A stretch of DNA of 64,000 nt from Azospirillum rugosum (GCF_017876155.1 NZ_JAGINP010000018.1:1-64000), one strand, 5' to 3'; positions 16,534 through 26,423 are shown, numbered from the stretch's first letter. Numbers and translations: made by a program. The notes: a model not told the origin generated them from the letters alone.

Positions 16534-17484
16534 TTATGAATGGGTCGGCCACAGCCACGCCGCGCCGCGCACGCCGCTGTCCGCGCCGTGCCGCGCGCGG
16601 ACGAAGCGGGTGCGCGGCGCCGGGCTCAGCGCCCAGCGTCCCCACAGGGCCGGCACGCTCTCATACAGCCCCGGCAGGCCCGACAACCCGCCGCCCACCA
16701 CGATCGCGTCGGGATCGAGCAGGTTGATCACCGCGGCCAGCGCGCGGGCCAGCGCGTCGGCGTGGTGGCGGAGCGTCCCCAGGGCCGCCGCGTCGCCGGC
16801 CGCCGCGCGCGCTGCGATCTCCGGTGGTTCGATCGCCTCCCCGGTCCGCCGCGCGTGCAGCCGGGCGAGGCCGGACCCGGACAGCAACGTCTCCACGCAG
16901 CCGCTCCGGCCGCAGCCGCAGGGCTCCGGCGGGCCGTCCTCCGGCGTGCGCCAGGGCAGCGGCGTGTGGCCCCATTCGCCGGCCAGCGCGTTGGCGCCCG
17001 GCAGGATGCGCCGGTCGACCACGATGCCGCCGCCGACGCCCGTGCCCAGGATGATCCCGAACACGACGGAGGCACCGGCCGCGGCGCCGTCCACCGCTTC
17101 GGACAGGACGAAGGTGTTGGCGTCGTTGGCGATCCGCACCGGCCGGCCGAGCGCCCGCGCCGCGTCCTCCGCGAAGGGCCGCCCCTCCAGCCAGGGCAGG
17201 TTCACCGCCCGCACCGTCCCGGCGGCGCTGTCCACGACTCCCGGCAACCCGATGCCGACGGTGGCCCCCGCCATCTCCACCCTGGAGCCGGCTTGGCTCT
17301 CCAGCGCCCCGACGGCCTGCGCCAGCGCGGCGAGCGTGGCGTCATAGGCGCGCGGCGTGTCGGCGCGGTGCCGCGCCAGTTCCCGCCCGTCGGCGTCCAG
17401 CAGCGTGGCTGAGATCTTCGTCCCGCCGAGGTCGACACCGATGCGCGCGGGGGTCCCAGAGGCAGCGTCCATGGCAGCGTCCAT
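16534..17484 (-). CDS. ROK-family sugar kinase (glucokinase, fructokinase or N-acetylglucosamine kinase type)
   Basis: 316 residues. ROK kinases phosphorylate hexoses or amino sugars with ATP. The phosphate-1 motif DLGGTK is at 18-23; the catalytic Asp lies in IANDANTF; the ROK zinc site is complete (GHTPL ... CGCGRSGCVE), and the adenosine motif is in AIVVGGGLSGL. With nagA 0.65 kb away, an N-acetylglucosamine or N-acetylmannosamine kinase role is possible, but the motifs do not settle the substrate. ATGs at 17484 and 17472 both fit; upstream codons belong to no known N-terminus. Confidence 0.88.
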   Translation of the reverse strand: MDAAMDAASGTPARIGVDLGGTKISATLLDADGRELARHRADTPRAYDATLAALAQAVGALESQAGSRVEMAGATVGIGLPGVVDSAAGTVRAVNLPWLEGRPFAEDAARALGRPVRIANDANTFVLSEAVDGAAAGASVVFGIILGTGVGGGIVVDRRILPGANALAGEWGHTPLPWRTPEDGPPEPCGCGRSGCVETLLSGSGLARLHARRTGEAIEPPEIAARAAAGDAAALGTLRHHADALARALAAVINLLDPDAIVVGGGLSGLPGLYESVPALWGRWALSPAPRTRFVRARHGADSGVRGAAWLWPTHS

Positions 17485-17638
17485 GATGGGATCGGTTCTG
17501 GTGGAAAAGGAGGCAACCCTATACCGCCCCGCCGGCACCCGACCAGCCCCGACGCCGCTCCACCCTCTCCAAAAGAGGGGACGGCACCGCCCCTTTGCAC
17601 CGTCGCAGGACGCGGGCGCGTCACTAGAGTCAGGATAC

Positions 17639-20221
17639 ATGTTTCATTCATTATGGATTGCGCGCGCCCCCATGGACCGAACCGCTCCGAAAGCCACGCC
17701 GTCCTCCACGCCGCAGCTGGGCACGCCCTCCCAGGCCGGGCGCCTGCGGCCCGACCAGATGGAGGTCTTCGACGGCCTTCTGCTGGCGCTTCTGGCGCGA
17801 AAGCGTCTGCTGCTTCTGGTGGGAGATGCCGGCTCCGGCCGTGCCGCGGTGTTCCGGCAATTGGTGGAGCAGGTCGAGTCCGACGGCGCCCTGGTGCTTC
17901 CGGTGTCGGCCAGCCCGGGCGCGCAGGTGGAGGATCTCGTCGGCTCCGCCGGCGACGCGGTGCTGCCGTCGGACAATGGCGAGCGCGATTTCGACACGCT
18001 GATCGAGGAGTTGGAGGAGCGGCTGGACCTCGCCGGGGCCGGGCTGCTGGCGGTGGAGAACGCCGGCGTCCTGACGCCGCCGGTTCTGGGCGACCTGATC
18101 GACCTGACCCGGTCGGAAACGGCCGGCGGGCGCTTCCTGCAGGTCCTGCTGTGCGGCACGCCGGAGATGGAGCGCTCTCTGGCCCGCCCGGGCCTTGCCG
18201 AGGCCGTGCGCGAGCTTGGCGTCATCTACCGCATGACCCCGGGCGCCGGCCCGTCGGTCACGCCGTCGGCCCAGCCCCCGGGCATGGGCAATGGGATCGG
18301 CGCCCCCGCCGCCATGCGGCCGATCGGCCCGCCCCCGCAACCGGCGCCCCCGCAACCGGCGCCCCAGGAACCGCCCCGCGAACCGACCCGCCGCGAGCTG
18401 CGCGCGCCCGCACCGGCGCCCGAGCGCATCAACGACCCGCGCGTGAACGACCCGCGCACCGCCGACCCGCGCACCGCCGACCCGCGCACCAACGACTGGC
18501 CGGCCAACGACTGGGACGCGCCGGACGGCTGGACCATTCCGGAGGCCGGCTCCCCCCTCGCCTCCGACATGCCGGTGGCGCCGCCGCGGCGGCGTCACGC
18601 CGCGCTGGCCGGTGCGGCGATCACCACGCTGATCCTGCTGGGCGCCGCCGGCGCCGCGGTGACGCTGGCGGTGCCCGGCGCCTCGCCGGAGAAAGCCCTG
18701 GACGCCGCCCGGCAGGGCTGGACCGACCTGCGCGCCTTCGTCACGGAGCATGTCGGCAACCCGCTGTCCGACACCGGCACGACCACGGCTACCCGCGATC
18801 CCGCCCGTGATCCCGCCCGTGATCCCGATGCGGTCGCCCTCGCCCGCGTGCAGAATCCCGCGACGGCGCCCGACAACCGGACGGTTCCGGCGAAGGGAAA
18901 TGCTCCGGTCCGCTCCGACGCGCCGTCCGCCGCCCTGCCGCCCGGCATGGCCTCCGGAACGGGATCCCAGGTCGCGGCGCTCGACCCGGCAAGCGTTGCT
19001 CCGTCCCACAGCGCCCCGCCGCCGGTCGCCAAGCCGGAGCTGCCGCCGCTGGCCCCGACCATCACGGCGCCGCGGGTGCTGCCCCCGCCCAGCGACCCGC
19101 TGTCGGCGGAGCCTCCTCCGCCGAAGCCGCGCGCCGACCAGGGCGAAGGGCCGACGTCCGGCTCCGCGACCCTGCCGCCGCTGGTGGACGAGGGGCCGTC
19201 CGCCGCCGCGACCCAGGGCGCGGCCCCGGCGCCGGCCGCCCCCCTGCCGACGGACGGTGACGCCGGGCTGACCCAGCGCGTGCGCGGCCTCGTCGACCAG
19301 GCGCGCCGGCAGATCATCGCCAAGCGGCTGACCACCCCGCCGGGCGACAATGCCTACGAGACCGTGTCCCGCCTGCGCGAGGTCGCCCCCACCACGCCGG
19401 AGATCGGCGAGCTTCTGGGGACCATGGAGGAGACCTACCGCCGCTGGGCCGCCATGGCCGAGCGCGACAACGACTTCGATGAGGCCAAGCGCTTCTACGA
19501 GCGCGCGCTGATCGTGGCGCCGAGCAACGGCGACCTGCGCGAGCGCATCAAGGCCGCCAGCGAACACCGCGTCAGCCCGGCCGTACCCGCCGCTCCGGCC
19601 ACCGCGACGGCGGGCGCCCCCACGACCACCACGGTCGCCAACCAGCCGCCCAGCCTGGACAGCCGCGACTCCGCCCTGTCCCTGCTGCGTCGGCCGGACG
19701 AGCTGAAGCGCCTGCTGGACGGCGGCGCCGACGCGAACAAGCGCGTGGACAACGGCAAGACCCTGCTGATGCTGGCCTCTGAACAGGGGCTGGCCGACGC
19801 GGTGAAGGTTCTGGTGGACCACCGCGCCCGCACGGAGCTGCGCACCGCCGACGGCGCCACCGCCGTGATGTACGCCGCCTGGGGCGGGCATGAGGCCGTC
19901 GTGCAGGCGCTGGCCGCCGCCGGGGCGGAGCTGGACGCCACCAACGACGATGGCAAGACCGCGCTGATGGCGGCCTCGGCCCGCGGCCACATGGGCGTGG
20001 TGCGCGCCCTGCTCGACCGCGGCATCGCGGTGGACCGCGTGGCGAGCCACGGCTGGTCGGCCCTGATGTACGCCGCCAACAACGGCCACGACCGCGTCGC
20101 CAAGCTGCTGGTGGAGCGCGGCGCCAACCCCTTCCGCATGGACACCGCCGGCAACTCCGCCCTCACGCTGGGCGCCCTGCAGGGCCACATGCAGGTGGTG
20201 GAAGCGCTGAAGCCGCGGTGA
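17639..20221 (+). CDS. Membrane protein with a degenerate ExeA/DamX-like AAA domain, TPR-like region and ankyrin repeats
   Basis: 860 residues. Residues 35-200 align by pattern with ExeA/GspA/DamX-type AAA ATPases, but the P-loop reads GDAGSGRA at 62-69, with Arg for the key Lys, and the Walker B position reads LLAVEN instead of hhhhDE, so ATP hydrolysis is doubtful. Residues 205-315 are Pro-rich with NDPR/ADPR tandem repeats (264-286). A single membrane span lies at 320-345. A long Pro/Ala-rich stretch leads to a TPR-like helical region (543-640) and about five ankyrin repeats (680-860). DamX has the same AAA-span-periplasm plan but ends in a SPOR domain. The TPR and ankyrin parts would then be periplasmic. 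The start at 17639 has AGGA close upstream; ATG 17672 is an alternative. Confidence 0.8.
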   Translation: MFHSLWIARAPMDRTAPKATPSSTPQLGTPSQAGRLRPDQMEVFDGLLLALLARKRLLLLVGDAGSGRAAVFRQLVEQVESDGALVLPVSASPGAQVEDLVGSAGDAVLPSDNGERDFDTLIEELEERLDLAGAGLLAVENAGVLTPPVLGDLIDLTRSETAGGRFLQVLLCGTPEMERSLARPGLAEAVRELGVIYRMTPGAGPSVTPSAQPPGMGNGIGAPAAMRPIGPPPQPAPPQPAPQEPPREPTRRELRAPAPAPERINDPRVNDPRTADPRTADPRTNDWPANDWDAPDGWTIPEAGSPLASDMPVAPPRRRHAALAGAAITTLILLGAAGAAVTLAVPGASPEKALDAARQGWTDLRAFVTEHVGNPLSDTGTTTATRDPARDPARDPDAVALARVQNPATAPDNRTVPAKGNAPVRSDAPSAALPPGMASGTGSQVAALDPASVAPSHSAPPPVAKPELPPLAPTITAPRVLPPPSDPLSAEPPPPKPRADQGEGPTSGSATLPPLVDEGPSAAATQGAAPAPAAPLPTDGDAGLTQRVRGLVDQARRQIIAKRLTTPPGDNAYETVSRLREVAPTTPEIGELLGTMEETYRRWAAMAERDNDFDEAKRFYERALIVAPSNGDLRERIKAASEHRVSPAVPAAPATATAGAPTTTTVANQPPSLDSRDSALSLLRRPDELKRLLDGGADANKRVDNGKTLLMLASEQGLADAVKVLVDHRARTELRTADGATAVMYAAWGGHEAVVQALAAAGAELDATNDDGKTALMAASARGHMGVVRALLDRGIAVDRVASHGWSALMYAANNGHDRVAKLLVERGANPFRMDTAGNSALTLGALQGHMQVVEALKPR

Positions 20222-20249
20222 GTGCGGTCCACCGGGTCACAACAACCAC

Positions 20250-20388
20250 TTCACGGATTTCGCGGATTTGGCCGCGGATGACACGGATTGATTTTTACTT
20301 GCCCCGTGCTGCCTGATTGATCAGCAAGCGCTCGGCACGTTCGAACAATCTCCGTGTCATCCGTGCTCAAATCCGCGAAATCCGTGAA
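20250..20388. repeat. Long inverted repeat between convergent genes
   Basis: The arm at 20250-20287 (TTCACGGATTTCGCGGATTT...) and its complement at 20351-20388 match with only a few mismatches over 38 bp, with a 63 bp spacer. It lies between the ankyrin gene and the M20 peptidase gene, where it could end both transcripts. Confidence 0.85.
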
Positions 20389-20400
20389 GAATTGCAACCC

Positions 20401-21804
20401 TTACAACGCCGCGAACCGCGCCAGCATCGCCGCGTGGGAGCGGATGCCGTTGTGCAGGCACTTCACCTCGAACTTCTCGTTCGGTGAGTGGATGCGGTCA
20501 TCCTCCAGCCCGAAGCCGACAAAAATGGAATCGAAGCCCAGCGCCTGCCGGATGTAGCCGCCGACCGGGATCGACCCGCCGCTGCCGACCAGCGCCGGCT
20601 TGTTGGCGTAGACGTCGCCCAGCCCCGCCATGGCGGCGCGCAGGTAGGGGCTGTCGGTCGGCACCTGGACGCCCGGCGAATGGCTGAACACCTTGAATTC
20701 CCAGCGGCCGTCGGCCGGCGTGCGCTCCTCCAGGAAAGCCTTGATGCCGGCCAGGATCTTCTCCGGGTCCTGCGCTGGCACCAGACGGCAGGACAGCTTG
20801 GCCGAGGCCTTGGCCGCGATCACCGTCTTGGAGCCCTCGCCGGTGTAGCCGCCCCAGATGCCGTTGAGGTCACAGGTCGGGCGCGACCACAGTCGCTCCA
20901 GCGCGCTGCGCCCGGCCTCGCCCACGGGCGTCTTCAGCCCGACGCCGGCCAGGAAGGCCGCCTCGTCGAAGCCCAGGTCGCGCCACATCGCCTTCTCCTC
21001 GTCCGTGGGCTCGGCCACGTCGTCGTAGAAGCCGGGGAAGCGGACGCGCCCCTGGTCGTCGTGGATCTGGCCCAGGATGCGGGTCAGCGCGTTGATCGGG
21101 TTCAGCACGGCGCCGCCGAACATGCCCGAATGCAGGTCGTGGCTCGGCCCGAACAGCGTCGCCTCGACGTAGAGCAGGCCGCGCAGCCGCGTGGTGATGG
21201 CAGGCGTCTCGATGTTCCAGCTGTTGGTGTCGGTGATGACGCAGACGTCGGCCTTCAGCTCCTCCGCGTTGGCCTTCAGGAAGGGCAGCAGGTTGGGGCT
21301 GCCGGTCTCCTCCTCGCCCTCCAGCAGGACGGTGGCGCGGATCGGCAGCGTGCCGTGCACGGCGTGCCAGGCGCGGAAGGCCTCGATGAAGGTCATCACC
21401 TGGCCCTTGTCGTCCACCGCACCGCGGGCGACGATGCGGCGGCCGTGCTCCGCCTCCACGATGGCCGGCTCGAAGGGTGGGCTGTTCCACAGCTCCAGCG
21501 GCTCCGCTGGCTGCACGTCGTAGTGGCCGTAATAGAGGACGTGCGGGACGTCCTTGCCGCCGCCGGGGCCCTGGTGGTGGGCGACGACCATCGGGTGGCC
21601 CGGCGTCTCGCGCACGGAGGCCTCGAAGCCCAGCGCCGTCAGCTCGCGCGCCAGCCAGTCCGCGGCGCGGCGCACGTCGCCCTTGTGGGCCGGGTTGGTG
21701 CTGACGCTGGGGATGCGCAGGAGGTCGCAGAGGCGGCCGACGGATTCTTCGAAGCTGCGGTCGACCTGTTCGAGGACGGGTTCGACGGAAAGGGCACGCG
21801 ACAT
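20401..21804 (-). CDS. M20-family metallopeptidase (dipeptidase-like)
   Basis: 467 residues. The family holds di-zinc exopeptidases acting on dipeptides or acyl-amino acids. Metal and catalytic motifs are present in order: YYGHYDVQP (His ligand and catalytic Asp), ARGAVDDKGQ (bridging Asp), EGEEETGS (catalytic Glu and Glu ligand), VITDTN (Asp ligand) and, near the end, a His in RIHSPNEKF. The dimerisation lid domain lies between about 205 and 370 (FGPSHDLHSGMFGG). No signal peptide, so cytoplasmic. The ATG at 21804 is preferred over 21849 because residues before it do not fit the family. Transcribed alone. Confidence 0.9.
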   Translation of the reverse strand: MSRALSVEPVLEQVDRSFEESVGRLCDLLRIPSVSTNPAHKGDVRRAADWLARELTALGFEASVRETPGHPMVVAHHQGPGGGKDVPHVLYYGHYDVQPAEPLELWNSPPFEPAIVEAEHGRRIVARGAVDDKGQVMTFIEAFRAWHAVHGTLPIRATVLLEGEEETGSPNLLPFLKANAEELKADVCVITDTNSWNIETPAITTRLRGLLYVEATLFGPSHDLHSGMFGGAVLNPINALTRILGQIHDDQGRVRFPGFYDDVAEPTDEEKAMWRDLGFDEAAFLAGVGLKTPVGEAGRSALERLWSRPTCDLNGIWGGYTGEGSKTVIAAKASAKLSCRLVPAQDPEKILAGIKAFLEERTPADGRWEFKVFSHSPGVQVPTDSPYLRAAMAGLGDVYANKPALVGSGGSIPVGGYIRQALGFDSIFVGFGLEDDRIHSPNEKFEVKCLHNGIRSHAAMLARFAAL

Positions 21805-21997
21805 TCGGAACTGCCTTGGCAAAGAAAGACTGTCCCGATGGTAGCGCATCGCCGGCTATCGCCAAGGGCAACAATCGACAAGCCAGCCATCACAGAAGAA
21901 GCCATCCCCGCGGCGGCGGCGCTCCGGCTTCGCGTGGGAAGCACAGATCGCCAGGCCGGGCCGCTGCCGCCGCGAGGATACCGGGAGTGAAGGCGCG

Positions 21998-22693
21998 TCA
22001 GACGGTCAGGTACCGCCGAACCTCGCTCTCCACCAAGCCGTCGCGGCTGCCCGCCAGCATGACCTCGCCGCGCTCCATCACCGCCCAGTCGTCGGCCAGG
22101 TCGCGGGCGAACTCGAAATACTGCTCCACCAGCAGGATCGCCATGCCGCCCTTATCCCGCAGATAGGAGATGGCGCGTCCGATGTCCTTGATGATGGACG
22201 GCTGGATGCCCTCCGTCGGCTCGTCCAGCACCAGCAGCTTCGGCCGGGTCACCAGCGCCCGCCCGATGGCGAGCTGCTGCTGCTGCCCGCCCGACAGGTC
22301 GCCGCCGCGCCGGTCCAGCATGGACTTCAGCACCGGGAACAGCTCGAACACCTCGTCGGGGATGGAGCGGTCGGCGCGCTTCAGCGGCGCGTAGCCGGTC
22401 AGCAGGTTCTCCCGCACGGTCAGCAGCGGGAAGATCTCGCGCCCCTGCGGGACGTAGGCGATGCCGCGCCGGGCACGCTCGTAAGGCGCCAGCTTGGTGA
22501 TGTCGCCGCCGTCCCACGTGATGGCGCCGCCGGACACCGGCTTCAGCCCGACGATGGCGCGCAGCAGCGAGGACTTGCCCACCCCGTTGCGGCCGAGCAG
22601 GCAGGTGACCTTGCCCACCTCGGCCGTCAGCGAGACCCCGCGCAACGCCTGCGCCGCACCGTAATGGAGATCGACCGAACGAACGTCGAGCAT
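21998..22693 (-). CDS. urtE: Urea ABC transporter ATP-binding protein UrtE
   Basis: 231 residues. Walker A GRNGVGKSS, signature LSGGQQQQLAIGRAL, Walker B LLVLDEPTEGIQPSII and the VEQYFEFA H-loop region, which is the UrtE pattern. It is the last gene of urtABCDE. The 191 bp between urtD and urtE is mostly a long inverted repeat, unusual for an otherwise tight operon. Confidence 0.94.
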   Translation of the reverse strand: MLDVRSVDLHYGAAQALRGVSLTAEVGKVTCLLGRNGVGKSSLLRAIVGLKPVSGGAITWDGGDITKLAPYERARRGIAYVPQGREIFPLLTVRENLLTGYAPLKRADRSIPDEVFELFPVLKSMLDRRGGDLSGGQQQQLAIGRALVTRPKLLVLDEPTEGIQPSIIKDIGRAISYLRDKGGMAILLVEQYFEFARDLADDWAVMERGEVMLAGSRDGLVESEVRRYLTV

Positions 22694-22740
22694 GCGCTTC
22701 GTGCCTCTTGTTTTCCCTCAACGCGTCGCGGGGCGGACGA

Positions 22741-22863
22741 TTCACCACTAAGACACAAAGAACACTAAGAAGATCACAAAGACGATCAAAACCGGATCGG
22801 CCTTACCATCGGCCCGAATCCCTTAGTGAAATTCTTTGTGCCCTTTGTGTCTTAGTGGTGGAA
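22741..22863. repeat. Long inverted repeat, family T (inside the urt operon)
   Basis: TTCACCACTAAGACACAAAG at 22741-22760 is complementary to the arm ending at 22863 (CTTTGTGTCTTAGTGGTGGAA), with further imperfect pairing inward. It lies between urtD and urtE and would form a large hairpin in the mRNA. Confidence 0.85.
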
Positions 22864-22884
22864 ACCCCTCACCGTCACGACACT

Positions 22885-23631
22885 TCACCGCCCCAGATAC
22901 ACGTCGATGACCTGCTGGTTCGCGCTCACCGCGTCCAGCGAGCCTTCGGCCAGCACCGAGCCCTCGTGCAGGACCGTCACCTTCACGCCCAGTTCGCGGA
23001 CGAAGACCATGTCGTGCTCGACCACGATCACCGAATGCTTGCCGGCGATGTCCTTCAGCAGGCGGGCGGTCTGCTCCGTCTCCGCGTCGGTCATGCCGGC
23101 CACCGGCTCGTCCACCAGCAGCAGCTTCGGGTCCTGGGCCAGCAGCATGCCGATCTCCAGCCACTGCTTCTCGCCGTGGGACAGGCTGCCGGCTTGGCGC
23201 TCGCGCTTGGGCGACAGGCGGGTGATGTCCAGGATCTCCTCGATCCGCACGCGGTCGTCGCGGCTGACGGCGTAGGTCAGCGTCTTCAGCGGCCGGCGCG
23301 GCGCCTTCAGCGCCAGTTCCAGGTTGTCCCACACCGTGTGGTTCTCGAACACGGTCGGGCGCTGGAACTTGCGGCCGATGCCCAGGTTGGCGATCCCCGC
23401 CTCGCGCATCGCGGTCAGGTCGGTCTTGCCCTCGAACAGGATGGTGCCGGTGTCGGGCCGCGTCTTGCCGGTGATGACGTCCATCATGGTCGTCTTGCCG
23501 GCCCCGTTCGGGCCGATGATGGCGCGCATCTCGCCAGGCTCGATCAGCAGCGACAGGCTGTTCAGCGCGCGGAAGCCGTCGAAGCTGACCGACACGCCGT
23601 CCAGGTACAGCAGGGTGTCTTCGGCGCTCAT
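22885..23631 (-). CDS. urtD: Urea ABC transporter ATP-binding protein UrtD
   Basis: 248 residues. Walker A GPNGAGKTT, NLGIGRKFQRPTVF at the Q-loop, the UrtD-specific signature LSHGEKQWLEI, Walker B LLLVDEPVAGM, and the VVEHDMVFVREL H-loop. The ATG at 23631 is one base beyond the urtC stop, so the two are translated together. Confidence 0.94.
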   Translation of the reverse strand: MSAEDTLLYLDGVSVSFDGFRALNSLSLLIEPGEMRAIIGPNGAGKTTMMDVITGKTRPDTGTILFEGKTDLTAMREAGIANLGIGRKFQRPTVFENHTVWDNLELALKAPRRPLKTLTYAVSRDDRVRIEEILDITRLSPKRERQAGSLSHGEKQWLEIGMLLAQDPKLLLVDEPVAGMTDAETEQTARLLKDIAGKHSVIVVEHDMVFVRELGVKVTVLHEGSVLAEGSLDAVSANQQVIDVYLGR

Positions 23632-23632
23632 G

Positions 23633-24772
23633 TCAAACCCCCTTCTGGTCGGCCGGCTTGGCGGCGACGGCACCGCGCGACGGCAGGCGCTGGCGCAGCT
23701 GCGCGGCGAGGCCCAGGATGCCCTTGGGCAGGAACAGCGTGACCAGCACGAACAGGCCGCCCAGCGCGAACAGCCACAGCTCCGGCAGGGCCGCGGTGAA
23801 GTAGCTCTTGCCGAAGTTCACCAGCACCGCGCCCAGGATGGCGCCGGCCAGCGTGCCGCGGCCGCCCACGGCGACCCAGATCACCGCCTCGATGCTGCTG
23901 GCGGGCGAGAATTCCGACGGGTTGATGATGCCGACCTGCGGCACGTAGAGGGCGCCCGCCACGCCGGCCATGCAGGCCGACAGCGTCCAGGCGAACAGCT
24001 TGTAACGCTCCGTCTCGTATCCCAGGAAGCGCACCCGGCTCTCCGCGTCGCGCACGGCAACCAGCACCTTGCCCAGTTTCGAGGCGACGATGCTGGAGGC
24101 CAGGACGTAGCCGATCGCCAGCGCCACCACCGTCGCCACGAACAGCCCGACGCGCGTCGAGGCGGCCTGGATGTCGAAGCCCAGGATCTCCTTGAAGTCG
24201 GTCAGGCCGTTGTTGCCGCCGAAGCCCATGTCGTTGCGGAAGAAGGCCAGCATCAGCGCGAAGGTCAGCGCCTGCGTGATGATCGACAGGTACACGCCCG
24301 TGACGCGGGAGCGGAAGGCGAACCAGCCGAAGGCGAAGGCCAAGGCACCCGGCACCAGCACCACCATGATCGCGGCGAACCAGAACTGGTCGAAGCCGTG
24401 CCAGTACCAAGGCAGCTCCTTCCAGTTCAGGAAGACCATGAAGTCCGGCAGGATCGGGTTGCCGTAGACGCCGCGCGGGCCGATCTGGCGCATCAGGTAC
24501 ATGCCCATGGCGTAGCCGCCCAACGTGAAGAAGGCGGCGTGCCCCAGCGACAGGATGCCGACGTAGCCCCACACGAGGTCGAGCGCCAGCGCCAGCAGCG
24601 CGAAGCACAGGTACTTGCCGAGCAGCGCCACCGTGTGGGTGGACAGGTGCCAGGCGGAGTCCGGGGCCGTGCCCAGCGCCATCACCGGCACCGCGACGGC
24701 CAGCAGGGCCAGGACCGCCAGAAGCACGCCGGCCTTCTTGTCGAGGCCCAGCAGAAGGAAACGGGTCAGCAT
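23633..24772 (-). CDS. urtC: Urea ABC transporter permease UrtC
   Basis: 379 residues, a LivM-type permease with about ten membrane spans. Typical features are LVWGYVGILSLGHAAFFTLGGYAMGMY, the FRNDMGFGGNNGLTDFKEILGF loop characteristic of UrtC, and VAVGGRGTLAGAILGAV. It begins 4 nt after the urtB stop. Confidence 0.95.
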   Translation of the reverse strand: MLTRFLLLGLDKKAGVLLAVLALLAVAVPVMALGTAPDSAWHLSTHTVALLGKYLCFALLALALDLVWGYVGILSLGHAAFFTLGGYAMGMYLMRQIGPRGVYGNPILPDFMVFLNWKELPWYWHGFDQFWFAAIMVVLVPGALAFAFGWFAFRSRVTGVYLSIITQALTFALMLAFFRNDMGFGGNNGLTDFKEILGFDIQAASTRVGLFVATVVALAIGYVLASSIVASKLGKVLVAVRDAESRVRFLGYETERYKLFAWTLSACMAGVAGALYVPQVGIINPSEFSPASSIEAVIWVAVGGRGTLAGAILGAVLVNFGKSYFTAALPELWLFALGGLFVLVTLFLPKGILGLAAQLRQRLPSRGAVAAKPADQKGV

Positions 24773-24776
24773 CGGA

Positions 24777-26390
24777 TCAGGCCTCCACCGCCCGGCCCTT
24801 CAGCGCGAACAGGCCGCGCGGACGCCTCTGGATGAACAGGATGATGAAGATCAGCACCAGGATCTTGCCCAGCACCGCGCCCGCGTAGGGCTCCAGGAAC
24901 TTGTTGACCGAGCCGAGCGCCAGGGCGCCGACCAGCGTGCCCCACAGGTTGCCGACGCCGCCGAACACCACGACCATGAAGCTGTCGATGATGTAGCCCT
25001 GCCCCAGGTTCGGGCTGACGTTGTCGATCTGGCTCAGCGCCACGCCCGCCAGCCCGGCGATTCCGGAGCCGAGCCCGAAGGTCAGCGCGTCCACCCGCGC
25101 GGTGCGGATGCCCATGGCGCTGGCCATGTTGCGGTTCTGCGTGACCGCGCGGATGCTGAGGCCGAACCACGTCTTGCGCAGCGCCACCAGCAGTGCGGCG
25201 AAGACCAGGAAGGCGAACACCACGATCCACAGGCGCCCATAGGTGATGGTCAGCCCACCGACCTGAAAGGCGCCGGACATCCAGCTTGGCGCCCCCACCT
25301 CGCGGTTCGTCGGCCCGAAGAGGGAGCGCACCGCTTGCTGCAAGGCCAGCGACAAGCCCCAGGTGGCGAGCAGAGTCTCCAGCGGACGTCCGTAGAGCCA
25401 GCGGATCACGCTGCGCTCGATGACCACGCCGACCGCGCCGGAAACCAGGAAGGCGACGGGCAGCGCCACCAGGATGGACAGGTCGAACAGGCCGGGCGCC
25501 CAGGCCCGGAAGGCCTCCTGCACCAGGAAGGTCGCGTAGGCGCCGATCATCACCATCTCGCCGTGCGCCATGTTGATGACGCCCATGACGCCGAAGGTAA
25601 CGGCGAGCCCGATGGCCGCCAGCAGCAGCACGGAGCCCAACGACAGCCCGTACCACAGATTCTGCGCCGCCCCCCACAGGGCCAGCCGGTTCTCCACCGC
25701 CGCGACGGCCTTCTCGGCCGCGGCCTTGACCGCGTCGCTGCCGCCACTCGCGGCGCCGTTCAGCAGGGCCAGCGCGTCCTGGTCGCCGCGGTCCTTCAAC
25801 ACCTCGATGGCGGCGAGCTTGTCGTCGTCCGGGGCGGAGGATCCCAGCAGCACGGAGGCGCGCGCCTGGGTCATGGCGCGCTTCACGCCCTCGTCCGTCT
25901 CCTTGGCCAGCGCCGCGTTCAGCGCGTCCAGCGCGTTCGCGTCGCGGCTCTTGAACACGGCCTCCGCCGCCTGCCAGCGCGTGCCGGCGTTGGGGCTCAT
26001 CAGCGTGAGGGCGCCGAGCGCCGCGCTCATGGAGCGGCGCAGCGCGTTGTTGACCTTGATCTTCTCGACCGCGTTGCGGTCCGCCTCGCCGATCGGGGCG
26101 CCGGTGACCGGGTCGGTCAGCGCGTAGCCGTTGCCGGAGCGCTTGGCGACGACCACCGCGCCGTCGGGCTTGCGGACATGCAGGTCGCCGGCCTGCAACG
26201 CCTCGATCACCGGCACGGCGGCCGGGTCGCCCGTCTCGGCGAGCTTGGCGAGGGCCTTCTCGGTGTCGGCGTAACTCCCCGCGCCGAGCCCGCGGACCAG
26301 CGGTTCGAGGCGGGCATCCATTTCGGCGGCGTAGGCGGGAGCGGCCAGCGCCAGAAACGCGGCCAGCAGCCAGCAGAATGCGCGGTGCAT
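24777..26390 (-). CDS. urtB: Urea ABC transporter permease UrtB with periplasmic N-terminal domain
   Basis: 537 residues. Residues 1-21 are a signal sequence. About 22-230 form an alpha-helical, HEAT-like region (ALAKLAETGDPAAVPVIEAL, ALNAALAKETDEGVKRAMTQARA) found in long proteobacterial UrtB proteins. The LivH-type permease follows from about 235 (GLAVTFGVMGVINMAHGEMVMIGAYATFLVQ; GGVGNLWGTLVGA). The start at 26390 puts the signal peptide first. A GC-rich palindrome fills the gap to urtA. Confidence 0.94.
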   Translation of the reverse strand: MHRAFCWLLAAFLALAAPAYAAEMDARLEPLVRGLGAGSYADTEKALAKLAETGDPAAVPVIEALQAGDLHVRKPDGAVVVAKRSGNGYALTDPVTGAPIGEADRNAVEKIKVNNALRRSMSAALGALTLMSPNAGTRWQAAEAVFKSRDANALDALNAALAKETDEGVKRAMTQARASVLLGSSAPDDDKLAAIEVLKDRGDQDALALLNGAASGGSDAVKAAAEKAVAAVENRLALWGAAQNLWYGLSLGSVLLLAAIGLAVTFGVMGVINMAHGEMVMIGAYATFLVQEAFRAWAPGLFDLSILVALPVAFLVSGAVGVVIERSVIRWLYGRPLETLLATWGLSLALQQAVRSLFGPTNREVGAPSWMSGAFQVGGLTITYGRLWIVVFAFLVFAALLVALRKTWFGLSIRAVTQNRNMASAMGIRTARVDALTFGLGSGIAGLAGVALSQIDNVSPNLGQGYIIDSFMVVVFGGVGNLWGTLVGALALGSVNKFLEPYAGAVLGKILVLIFIILFIQRRPRGLFALKGRAVEA

Positions 26391-26423
26391 GGAAGGTCCT
26401 TCGGAGTGTATGCGGGCGTGTCG

